64,000 bases of DNA from Corella eumyota (taxonomy: Eukaryota > Chordata > Ascidiacea > Phlebobranchia > Corellidae), in contig OY720101.1 in NCBI GenBank assembly GCA_963082875.1, positions 7,998,001-8,062,000 on the forward strand, read 5' to 3'. Positions 1 to 11,563 of the stretch are shown here, one piece after another; position 1 is the stretch's first letter, and each line of letters begins with the position of its first letter. Below the pieces are notes generated by a model. It ran no database searches and was not told the DNA's origin. It saw only the letters and a program-made list of their open reading frames with translations. Made by a program: the position numbers and the translations under genes.

Positions 1-2778
1 ACTGCCAGAACCTAAACCCTTTTCTCAGATTTGGTAATCTTTTACATTTGGTCTTATTGGTCTGTTGGTTGTTGGTTGGTTTGTTGGTTACGGTTGGTTT
101 CAACCAAAACTAAAAACGATTTCGTTAAACAGTTGACCATTGAACATACTAAGCGTTAAATATTTATTCTAGTCTATGTCAATACTAAAAATAAAATTGT
201 TTTCGCAATGGTATTTTGAAACAAGGATGAAATGACAAAAAAATATTTAAAATAAGCAAACTAAGAACTTTCCCCAACGATTTTTTTTGGGGAAGTCCCA
301 TACGGTGTTTGTTAAAAAAAAAACAGCGTTTCCGCAAGAAATTAAAAACTATTTTCCAAAAATAACTATTTAAAATTTAAATAATATAACTATATTTGCT
401 TGTTTTAAAATTTAAAAAGAGAAAATGTATAACTGAAATTGTTAAGCATTGGTGTAGGTTACGCTTATCCATATTAATATATTTAAAGTTATTCTAGCAT
501 TATTTTTTATTGTAAAATGCAACGCCAGAGTTAAATACATACGAGTATAAATTGTATTTTAAGTTTCATATGTATCAAATAATAATCTAAATATGTAAAA
601 ATACGAACAAGCAATAGATTAGGATTTTTATTTTAAAAAAGAGCCAAAAGTATAATTTAATATTACTAAAGTAGGTCCGCTATAAAGCATTGAAACTTAA
701 AATTTTTCATTAAGGGAGGCGCAAGGAATGTGACATCCTAAATAATGCGCCGCCCCGAGAAATTCCTTTAACACGAGATCCCGGGTTGTTGCATCATGAT
801 AAGAAATTCCTTTATCAACGCCTATTGCAAAATAATGTGCAACGCGTGTTGCGAAAATAAATCATATTTAAAAGTCAAAATAAAAAAATTTACAAAGCAA
901 ATAATTGTTTTAATTTTCAAACGTCCAAATAAAAGTAAACAAGTTAATTTTTATAAATATTCTTAATGTTAAAAAATTATGAACATTAATAAACCTATGT
1001 TGATAGGCTGGTACTTTCACAGAGTTGTTAAGTGAGGTAAATAAAATGTAAAATTGGCTTAAATTTTATGTGGCATTCTAAATTGATAAATTGACATAAC
1101 TTAAAATCTTTGGCCAATGATTTTATAATCATGCTTTGGCACAAAACATTTTTAAAAAAGCATATAATAAACCTATTCGACACAAGAGTTACAAAATTGT
1201 CAATAATTGTTCAATAAACCATAAATAATTATTTTTTGTTTATCCTCAGTGTTTAACATTTTAAGAGTTTATAAAACCGTGCATATACCTAAACCCAATA
1301 GGTATAAAAGTCTATTGTTTACCTAAAATGTTAATTGATTAAACAAATTTAATAAAAAATCGTATTAATAACTTAAAAGCAAAATATCATCCACGTCACA
1401 AATCTCGCTAGCTTTCTATGAAATCGCATGAGCTAGGGCTTTGGAATGATTAGGGTTAAAAAACAAGGGTAAGTGTTTTAATAGTACTAAATAGAGCCTA
1501 CAAAATCTTCAATTTGATGTAAAAAATAAAGGAAACGGTTTTTTAGAAATTTTAAATTTAGATCGATGATCAAATACTATCGTTTTTCGTTGTCACTCTT
1601 CTTAATTATTTACGTTAATATAGTACAAAATTCAGACAACAAGCCTTTTCCCATTGAGGATAAACAAAATAAAAAAATCCAGACCTCATTTGCTTTACAA
1701 GTAGACCTGGTATTATATTACTTTAAATAGCATTACGGGCTTTAAATGTAAGCAATTCTTATCACTAAAAAAACAACTCTACATGTGAGGGCGTTTGGGT
1801 TTAAAAAACTACATTAATAACATTACTGTGTTTATTTACATTTAAAAACAATTTTCTGTAAAACTTATGTTGGAGCAATCAGTTTATAGGTAACATTGTT
1901 AATTGTGTATTGTTACTTTTGTATTTGTTTTTTGCCCAGAAAAAAATGTGTATTGGTCAGACTTGTTTTTACCTAAAAAAACCCGCTACCTTCACCTATA
2001 TTCCACCTGTCAAATTCGGAGAACTTAACAAACTTGTAAACTAAAAAGATTTTTGTAATTTTAGTAACCAAACAATAAGTTGATCTTTTTAAAATTATAA
2101 TGACAGACCGATTATTTAAACCTCTTATTTTTTTTGATTTAAATCCGATTAAAAGGTTCCGCCCATTTTCACAATCGCATGCTTAAAAGAACATCAAAGA
2201 ATGTTGGGCCTTAGTCACTTGTCCTTTTTCCAGTTTGTGTTGTCATAAAAAAACGTTGCTGATGGACGTATTTTTGATGTGTCCTAATTGATCCGGTAAC
2301 TACTTTATTTTATGATTTCCTAATCCTTTTTAACGTGTCTGAACAATGCAACTAGTCTTTTAAGATTCTACTAGTTACAGTTTGATGGCTGTTATTGTGT
2401 TAAACCTATAATTTAATTTATGTGTTAAATGGGACTAATAAGTTATTAAACACCTTGTTAAAAATGGGGTAGGTGTATACTAAATAAAAATATAAAATAA
2501 TCACTTAAAATTTTAAAGCTATAAATCGGGTTTAATCTTATTTTTTAGCTTCTTTTTAATATAAATTTTTTTACACACTGTCAAATTGAATAAATGTTAA
2601 GTGTCACTTTTTAAATTTTTAATAAACGTAAATATCGACAAACTACCTAAATCATTTCACAAATTGCCATCGCAATATTTTTATTTTGTTTTTATTAAAA
2701 ATAGTTAAGTAAAATGTAAATACGGTGCAAAATAAAACAATAAGAAACTTGAAAATACAAGATAAAAAGTAAAATAAA
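1..2778. other. non-coding flank, no gene seen
   Basis: This AT-rich stretch has no exon that I can support on either strand. Positions 61-100 hold a short run of GTTGGT-like units. A less AT-rich patch at 712-870 carries two copies of AGAAATTCCTTTA (758-770 and 802-814). Overlapping minus-strand AATAAA signals near 2677-2697 lie about 85 bases past the stop of the acetyltransferase gene and probably serve its 3' end. Confidence 0.6.
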
Positions 2779-4242
2779 TCACAATAAAACAAATCCCTGG
2801 TAGTGATCGTACATCTCAGATTCAAAGTCCTTGCTGGACTTAATGTAGTTTGAGTTCATTTCGTTGTACAGTTTATTCATTTTGCCAGTTCTAAATGGGT
2901 CGAGTGTAAGCACGTGAGTAAAAAAGGGGGTAACGTCGTCAATGGGGTCGTAATATGGCAACCTGATCAACTGTTGAAAGCCGTTTGATTCGTGAAATTT
3001 GGCAGCTCGCGTGCTGTGACTTATTGCAACCACAAGTGGCGCTGAAGTGCTACCCAGTATATCCAACAAGTCCAAGTTGCCCTTTGTTTTGTTTTGATTA
3101 TCTGTTAATAATTGATTCGCGTTTGGTTTGCTTTGGGTCGGTATTGGCAGCGGCCGATGACTTAACATGGTAAAATAATGCAGATTTTTGATCGAAAACA
3201 TGTTCAGTAAATTTGTCATCACATTATCGTTCGATGCAGCGTCAGAAATCCTTTTAGGTTTTCTCTTTACCTCTAGATTGTCTTTACGAATAAGCCGATT
3301 TTGTTTGAGCCAGTATTCCGCCATGATTCGAATAGCCTCCTTGTAAACAGAACTGCCTACTCCTTGCGAGGTATACTCGGGTTTTATTGCACAAAATAAA
3401 CCGTTCCACATCGGGACTCGTGCTCTTTTTAGTTTTTCGCTGATGTTTTGATTTTCCCATGCTTCGTATCTGTAAAAGAAAAAGAAAAAAAATGTAAAAG
3501 AGTCGAATTTTCGCGTTGTTTAACTTAATGTTTAATTTTTTATTCAAATAGTAATTTAAATATGCTAGGGAAACACAGTCGTTATGTACTTAAATGTTTT
3601 AAATATAATTTTTTTTAATTTAGTTTCTTTACTTATGTTACAAAAAAAATACGAATAATACCTAATTAAACAATCTATGCAAAACACATTTTTCGCGTAT
3701 TTAAAAAAATTAAAATTCCAAACCTTTTAACTCGCTCCAGGCCTTTTTTCGATATTTGTCCTAGCTTGTATTTCTCGTAGGCTTCCCAGTAGGGTTCGTC
3801 ACTGTTGATAGCCCACCCACAGCCGTCGCTGGAGGGCGGTACAAACACCACGCCTCCTACAATCTCCGACGGTGGTTTGTGTTGCCTCAGTAAATCCAGG
3901 TCGGCCGTTTTTTCTTGGTTTTTGGTTATCCGGATTCTCAGTAAAATACCGTGACCACTGCCCACAGTTACCTCGTAATTTGCGTCTAGGTAAGCCCGCA
4001 GAAACTCCTCGCGTTTCGATTCATCGGGTACCATGTAAGTGTACAGGGGGTAGCGGTAAAAAGATCTGACGTAACACTCTCGGATGATTTTCCAATCCTC
4101 GACCAAGGTCGTTAACTCGATACTCACTTTACTAAAATAAGAGAAATATTTAATTGCAATATTATTTTTTTTAATTCGTAGATTTTTATTATTTAAAAAC
4201 ATAATATTTTTTAAAATAATAACTTGCATACCTGTTCGGCAT
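2779..4242 (-). CDS. GNAT-fold N-acetyltransferase-like protein, 369 aa
   Basis: A three-exon gene: 4232-4242 (start codon at 4240-4242), 3724-4131 and 2779-3469, with phases that fit and consensus AG acceptors. The first exon carries only 11 coding bases. The protein looks like a GCN5-related acetyl-CoA-dependent acetyltransferase. Residues 171-180 (EYTSQGVGSS) fit the acetyl-CoA loop of motif A, followed by a helix (VYKEAI). Residues 288-306 (AISHSTRAAKFHESNGFQQ) fit the C-terminal 'A..FHE..GF' motif that ends the fold. About 110 residues, rich in K, N, S and Q, separate these two blocks, so the domain is interrupted by a low-complexity insert. No signal peptide or membrane segment is seen. 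The substrate cannot be told. Family membership is fairly sure, the orthologue is not. Confidence 0.82.
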
Positions 4243-4524
4243 ATTTATTAAATCCAATAACTTTGACCTTTATAAACTTGATTTAATACTTAACTTAACA
4301 AAAACTAAAACATAAAAATCTAAACAAAAAATTTTTACACACGTTTTAGCAACAAAAAAAATTTTTCTAAATATCCGACCTATTGTATGCTCTTTTGTTT
4401 TAGCGGTCTAAATTGCGACTAGTAGGCCACTGGCGCTAAATTTACCGTCCTAGCCAATTGTGTGTATATATATATAAATGACATTTACACCTACGAAAAA
4501 AAAAAACATCCCTCGAGGCCGTCT

Positions 4525-4576
4525 CTTGCAAACCGAACAGGAGAGAGTTTCGAATAAACTCTCTCCTTTTTGCAAG
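4525..4576. repeat. compound inverted repeat, strong hairpin
   Basis: AGGAGAGAGTTT (539-550 of the 4 kb block, i.e. 4539-4550) pairs perfectly with AAACTCTCTCCT (4556-4567) around the 5-base loop CGAAT. Outside an internal loop, CTTGCAAA (4525-4532) pairs with TTTGCAAG (4569-4576). It lies about 300 bases upstream of the acetyltransferase start codon. It could be a cruciform, a hairpin RNA, or the remains of a tiny inverted-repeat transposon. Confidence 0.85.
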
Positions 4577-7500
4577 GGTTTTTATAATGGTGTCATCGCT
4601 GCCGGATGCCTGTTAACAAAGCAAATCTCCCGCTAGTTTAAATCATAATGTTAAAAGGTTACCGTATGGCAATTTAGGTAAATTCTCAATTCATTTAATA
4701 CTTTGTTTTAGGTTTGGCGTGAGAACGTAACCCAGATACAAACTTTGTAAGTTACTAACAAATGTGATTAAGAACATATTTTTCCAATATTGCTAAATTA
4801 CTTTTTCAACCAACTAAATTAAAAGAAGGGTGTTAAGAAGTAACGAGTACATTATATTGGTAACAAAGAACCGGAAAACTATGAATCAAACAATTTAATA
4901 TTTATGTTGCATCATATTTCTTTATCGTAGCCTGTTATCAATATTCAAATTGGCAAATTACAGAAAATCGATCGTTATTAAAATAATTGAAACAAATATA
5001 AAAGAAAACAATACAGAAAACGAGATAAAATTATATTACTCATTTTTTAAGAACGTGTATTATAATATTTATCTATAAGTATGTATGTTATGTTCTTGTG
5101 TTATTCCTAAGATTTCTTTATTTAAAAGCGCCGGGAATTGCAATTATTTTGGCTCTAGACATTTTTTTTATAAGCAATTATGCTCCCTTTAAAACGGAAA
5201 GCTCTTCATTGGCTTTGAACTTTTGAAATTGTTTTTGTTTAAGGTTATAAAGGGATCACTATAAAGTTGTAGCCAACCTGCTTCAAATTTACAGGCTTTT
5301 GTAAGAACACAATAAACCAACAAATTATAGGGCGGTGCTGATTTTTTAAATTAAACCCTAAGTAAATCCACATCATTTTGCTGGTCTTTTATGTTTGTTA
5401 AGTCGGCATTTTTCACACCACGATATAACAAAAACGTTTTGATTTTTTTAGTTTTTAGCTGTACGGCAAATAAAGGTCATGGAGTCGTAAGAATTGGTTT
5501 ACAAACGAAATCATTTCTCGCAACAACGTGTTACTTTAACTACACGTTAACATAATAATTGTGATGTATTTTAACACAACAGTTGCTTTTAGTAGTAAAT
5601 TGTTGCTGTATAAGAAGATACAGTCTACTGGGACTGCTCGATAATGAAGATTAATCGAGTTAGGCAAACTGCGGTCCAAGTTAGTTAAAACTCAAATGTT
5701 AATAAACAACCGCTGTCGGTTTGTTTTAGGGGCCAATTTGTTATTTTTAACTTTTGAAGGTTTAACGGCGCTTTTGACAAACAGAATTAATTGAGTTTGT
5801 GGCCCGTGAAGTATAATTTAATCGTGCCACTTATTGCCCTGAGCCAAGGCAAGCTGCTGTATAATAATTTTCCCTTCAAGATTGTAAGTTATACCTATCT
5901 TCGCAAAACGAATTACTAAACAAATTTGGTCACGTGGCCTACGGGACAATACTCCAGACTTTTCTGTAGATTGTGGCGCCATTTTGAACAAGGGAAACTC
6001 CCTCTTTTTCTCAAATATTTACGAAGATAACTGCATTAAAGGACGCGTGCAATATTTGTATAATAGTTTTTTGTAAAACAACTTGCTCGGCCTCTTGAAC
6101 TGTTTAATAAATAAGTGTGTATTGCCTTAAGTCCATTATAAGACAATCAAATGGTGTTTACGTATTGCAATGACTAAATGCTACCGTAAAACACGATTAA
6201 TTGATTACGATATTTCTTTAAAGCTGTTTTGAAGGCACGCGTTCGCCTTTGTTATAAAATAATGTTTTGTTGAATAAATACAATTGATTCTTAACAAAAA
6301 AATTAGAAAGTGTAAAAAAAATTAACAAACAAACGCTTGCTAAATTGCCACCTTTTAGTTCCTTTATTACATTTTTTTAAAAGTGTTAAAATTTGAAAGT
6401 GGTTTTGTAAGTAACGACAGAAAAGGGATTTGTTGTTTAAATATGTAAATACAAAACATGCTTTAAAAACTTTTTTTTGGCATGTTATAAATTTGTACCT
6501 ACGTAGCTTTTAAAAAGCAATTTTAATGTTATACAGAAAGTTTTTTTTAATAACAGGATTTAGCAATTTAAAAAAAAAACTATGACAGTAACATATGTAA
6601 CCCAAAAAATTAGAAAATTTAGAAAAGATATTGTAATTATTTTGTTAACATTGTTATTTTCCTATTAAACAATAGATTACACTGCAAGACGTAAAACAAC
6701 GAGGTTAAAGTTAATAATTTTATGACCTAATTTGAACAATTATAATTCCGGGCGATGCAGTTTTTTGTCGTTGTGGAATTGTTTGCCTTCTAAACGTGCA
6801 CGCACTAGAAACCGCTATTAATCCCCCTTGTAAAATGTCCATAAACACAAGTTTCTAAATACTTTCACCAAATGCAACACAAACAAATACGTCAAGGGCG
6901 CTTGCCTTCCATTTAAAGTATTAATTCGATCGTGTTTCGAGGTGCAATTAGTGTCAAAGGTTTCCGACATTGTGTAACTTTTTTGTAGTTGATCGTAAAT
7001 ATTTAGAAAACATTGTATCAATGTTGATGGGCAATGACCATGGCTTATACAAGTCCTTAATACCAAAAAGCCCGCATTCTAAAGCTGTTTTAAAAATAAA
7101 TTGTTTTGCCATCATATGAAAACAATACATGCAGAGTTTGTGTTAGTTATTCAATACAAGACATCAATATAGCGTGAAATTGTATATACGTTTCTATTTA
7201 TTCGCTTAACAAGTTTGACATTTTTAAAATTTCTCTGCAAAAAGCTAACAACAAAGACTTAACTTTTAATTTTACGTTTTATCGGTTTTTAAACTTTATA
7301 CAATACAAACTTGATGCAAAAAAATAAAAAAACTGAAAAAGGTAACTTTTTGTGCCGATAAATGTTTTAGATAAACGGTCATTTTTAAACAATTTAATAA
7401 TAACAAACGTCATTCTTGTTATTTAAGCCAATGAACGGTTTTGATATTAAGCCAATTTTGTATGTTGTTTCCTAAATGGAATGTAAGCCTTTGAACTATA

Positions 7501-8915
7501 ATGTAAACAAACTGCTCATTTAAAAAAAAATTCGTTGTCCGGCATGAGTTGCTGACGGCGTGACCATTATAAAGCAGTTGGTGGACATAAGCCTGTTAAC
7601 GTACAAGGAGAAATATAAGATAACAAGATTTCAATTTCTAGCAAAGCTTTCAGAATACAATTAACCTTATTTTAAATTTAGGAGTTACTTTGCCTTAAGA
7701 TTGTTGCAAGATGAAAGTTAAAACGGTTTGTTTAAAATGTAGATGTCAATGTTTTAAACGTTAGGGCGCCATTAAGTAAGATACTATGAGTAAAGGTGAC
7801 ACATACTATTGAATGACGGCCGGCTACAATTTTTGAAACTTGATATAGCATAATGATATCGCCGTTTTATTAAATCTCTAGTACCAATGGTATAGCTTTT
7901 AAATGTAATATATATTCATATATTTTTTTTGACGATGGAAAATTTTTGTTAACTTATAAATACTAATAAAGGCATACGTTTTGTACAATTTAAGCTATAA
8001 TGAAGTGTGTTGATAATAAAAATTAATCAATTTTTACCGATTACACAGTCAGGTCTGAGTGTAATCTTACAAAAAACTTAATGCGTCATGCGCCTAGTAA
8101 AATAGTTCATACAATGATTCTGCCTTATGGCTTGTAGTTCCCGTTAAGCTATATTTAACGTAAAAACAACTTTTTAAATCGAGGCCTAGTATTTATTTCG
8201 CATTTGTAAGCCTTAAAAGTAGAAGGATTTATTTAAGTATATGTCAAGTTATATTTCTCAAACATTTACAAATTATCGCTTAAGTTTGTTATCTAATATC
8301 TTAAAGTTTTACGATTCTTAAAAAAATATATGTATACCGTAACTTGACAAACAACTTATATCAAATAAAAATTATTATTAAATATAATCTCTATAATTAA
8401 TAACAATTTTTATTAGATTTTCAATAGTTTTTTTACCGTTCTTACGTTTTATTTATTATTAGCAGTTTCTTACCGAAAATCGCATGGTTTTAAAATTTTA
8501 GAGAAACGTCAATTTGAAATAATCCTATTAAATGAACATTTGGAGTTCAAAGGGGATTATACTATTTACATGACAATATTGATTTTTTCATACTTTGCTG
8601 ACGCAAAATTGTTTTATTTGTTTATTTTTTTCACTACTATAGTACTAATGCGTAAAAAACGTAAACAAAAAATTATTAACAACATATTTTTTTCATAGAA
8701 ATTTAAGTCAAACTTTAAGACAGCATTAATTTAATTACTAGAGTCGGCCTATACAATTTTTCTAAAACCCTAATTAAAACCTAATTTTGTAAAATCTAAA
8801 ACTTAATTTTGTTTTTTTAAGTATGTGACGCCACACTTGGTGTTGTTTATATTTTTCTTATCAAAAAGCACTGATTAGTTGTTTGAATCCGCGCACTACT
8901 CTCTAGTCCTTCGCA

Positions 8916-8923
8916 TGACGTCA
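8916..8923. promoter_or_regulatory. CRE palindrome TGACGTCA
   Basis: An exact CREB/ATF consensus palindrome in non-coding DNA, about 2 kb upstream (plus-strand sense) of the AKR7 copy. Function is inferred from the motif only. Confidence 0.35.
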
Positions 8924-9988
8924 TCATTTCACAAATGCGGACATTAGGTTGCTTTGTTCAAGAATGAAACTGTTCTTAGTTTTGGTGCATAAACGTATAT
9001 GAAACTGTTAAAGAAACTTTAGTTTGTGAAGAACATAATAGCTAAAATGTATGTGCTAATATGCAAAGTCTAAAAAGTAACAAAATTCGATTTAGTTTTG
9101 AAAGTTAGATTTGTGAATTTAATTAACATACTCAAAAATCCATTAAACATTTATAGAAAAGTGAATTATATTCAATAGCTTAAGTTACTGTTAATCAAAA
9201 ATATTTAAAATGAAATTGTAATACTTTTTAAAAGTAGTCACCAAAATTGTTTTTTAATTTAAAATTTAATATATCAAAAAAAACGTACTAGTTTAACGTA
9301 CATTTTTTGCATAAATATATAACTGCACAATAATATATGCCAGGGTTATGACGATTTTATTTATTATTTGCAAAATCGCCAAACTTAAAAACTTGTATAG
9401 AAACAAAATCGTCTTGTCGTAATTAAAATTCTAGATAAAACATTTCTTAAAAATATGCATTAGATCAAAAGTTACAGCATTTTTATATCTCGCGTATAGT
9501 GTGACCTATATTAACCCATAGGGCGTCATAAAAATGTATTGTACAAAATCTTTTCAAATTTTTTTTTTTAATTTAAAATTTATTACACCTTTTAAAGGGC
9601 AATAGTTTTACATACATTGACATTAACATTACTATAGAAAATACATTTTAAATAAACTATATTAATCAAATTCAACTAATATTTGCATAAATAATTTGTT
9701 CATACAGGAACTAATCAAACATTTGATTTACAACTTACTTTGCAAAGGTGCAAAAGCAATTAATTAAAAACGTACAAGTTTAAATCATAGCAGAAGTAGA
9801 AAAATTAAGTTAAAATCTTAAGTGTTTGTATTTGTAAGAAAAGTTTGTTGTTTTTTATTAACATACTTTTATGTTAACGTGACATGTTATTATGATTTTG
9901 TCGGTTTAAATTGTATGATTAATAAAAACAAACCAAACACATTGTGAATTATATTCGTTTATAGATCTTTAAATGCAAATCAGAAAAA

Positions 9989-10926
9989 TTACAGAAAATA
10001 TTCAGGACAAGAGTTATAAACATCAAGCCAACATTTTTCAATGACATCAACAACTTTTTGATCCAAACTTTCCTTTTTAATATAGGCAATATTTTGGTTG
10101 AATTGTTCCATTGATGCAGGACCAATAACAACACCGTCGCCATGGTTACCATCTAATATTGAATGATGATATAACCATCTAAATTCAGCTTCAGTTATAG
10201 TAACTTCTTTTCCATAAACTTGGTTTAAAACTTTTTGGATATCAGCTACAGCTTTAAAGTTATAAATTTTCCAATACCGTTCGAGATATATGCTTACATC
10301 TTCAATCTTTACATCCTCAAATTTGTGTTTTCCGGTTAACAAGCCTTTACATAATGGGTTGTAAGCATAAAACTTCATTTTAAAGTATCGAAGACATGGA
10401 AATAATTCTGTTTCCACTGACCTAGTTAGGCAATTGTACATGCCTTGATACACTGTTGGCAAAATCCAACCATTTTGTTTGCAGATTGTAAAAATTTCAG
10501 CCACTTGCCAAGCTGCATAATTGGAAATACCAAACTTTTGAAATTTACCTTCTCTATGAAGCTCATGCACAACAGCAAGAGTTTCGGATATCGGGGTTTT
10601 ATGATCCGGAGCATGCAAATAAAAAGTATCTAATGAGCTCATTTGAAGTGATTTTAAAGATGTGTTTAATTGCATTCTGACACTTTCTTTTCTAATCCCC
10701 CTTCTTCCCACGGATTTGCTTTTCCTGAGATTTTAACTTGTTTCTTGCACATCATTTGTCCTAATACTTTATCTGATTCTCCCTCGCTATACAATAAAGC
10801 ACTATCAACTTCAATCTTGTCTTTGTCACTTTGTGATGCAATAGATGCTTTTACCATTTTTTCTCCTTCAACCAAATCAAGTCTGGTTCCTATTCGTCCA
10901 GCTCCCAAAATTGTTCGGATTGACAT
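9989..10926 (-). pseudogene. AKR7: intronless, frameshifted AKR7-type aldo-keto reductase copy
   Basis: Two overlapping minus-strand frames together cover nearly the whole AKR7 (aflatoxin-aldehyde/succinic semialdehyde reductase) family. Frame one runs from the ATG at 10924-10926 and is good to about 10690 (LGAGRIGTRLD, LLYSEGESDKVLG, KISGKANPWE). Frame two continues from there to the stop at 9989 (FYLHAPDH, KFQKFGISNYAAW, TVYQGMYN, ETELFPCLRYF, RWLYHHS). The catalytic Tyr (in LLYSEG), Lys (in KISGKA) and His (in FYLHAP) are present. One frameshift near 10690 separates the halves. The usual loop holding the RFFG-type segment, between GLLTG and the ERYWK block, is missing. There is no intron, unlike every neighbour, which points to a retrocopy. 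No poly(A) tract is evident downstream. A sequencing error is the alternative for the frameshift but would not explain the missing loop. Confidence 0.8.
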
Positions 10927-11563
10927 TTTTTTTAAATGACAGTTAGACTATTTTAAATAAAAAAAATTTTTTAGAAAATTCGGACTTGAAAAAATTAAAT
11001 ACAACAAACAATCAAAAAAATATTTAATTTTTTTCTTTAAAGCTTTAAAATATCCTTTTTTAGCACAGTTTATATAAATGCTCTGTTACTTACAGTAGTG
11101 TTATTTGTTATCGCTTATTTGAATATTATTTGTTAAGTGTGAATTAGTTAAGTTGTAAATGCATTAGGTTACCATTAATCACCAAAGCGGAAAAAGGTTG
11201 ATGTCATTTTATCCGTTTCGAAACAGGATTAACTTTTCATTTTTAACATTTTTATGTTGTTAATTAATCTTCACCGCGATGGTAGTTTAATTTAATAATA
11301 ATGCAGACATGATGTAAAAAAGCACTTCGCACCAAACTAATTACAAATAAAGAATATTTTAGCCTCAAACAAGCGTCATAAAACATTAACTTGCATATTA
11401 AAAAATAATTTGTGTTTTAGGCTATGTTAGCTGAAATTTTGTTTTCTTAAAATATTTTTTTAAACGTTAAAAAATTCTCAATGAAACTCCAATTGAATGC
11501 TTGCATTTATTTACAGCTTAAAATAAAAATATCGCAATCGGCGTCAGGGAAGAAAAACAAAAA
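10927..11563. other. short intergenic spacer, no gene seen
   Basis: AT-rich spacer between the AKR7 copy and the 3' end of the WxxW gene. A minus-strand AATAAA near 11505, about 60 bases past the WxxW stop, is a likely polyadenylation signal. Nothing else is supported. Confidence 0.5.

Larger units (their letters stand above)
4243..9950. other. 5.7 kb intergenic region, no gene seen
   Basis: AT-rich DNA between the divergent side of the acetyltransferase gene and the 3' end of the AKR7 copy. Open frames here (the longest is about 82 codons at 6818-7066, minus) show no family motif and no plausible splice partners. It holds the hairpin at 4525-4576 and a CRE palindrome TGACGTCA at 8916-8923. 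Cis-regulatory DNA for the flanking genes is possible but cannot be shown. Confidence 0.55.

Noticed and set aside
4539-4572. Hairpin plus T-run as a bacterial-type terminator.
   Set aside because: The surrounding genes are spliced eukaryotic genes; the likeness is coincidental.
6818-7066. 82-codon minus-strand open frame.
   Set aside because: No family motif, no splice partners, base composition like its flanks.
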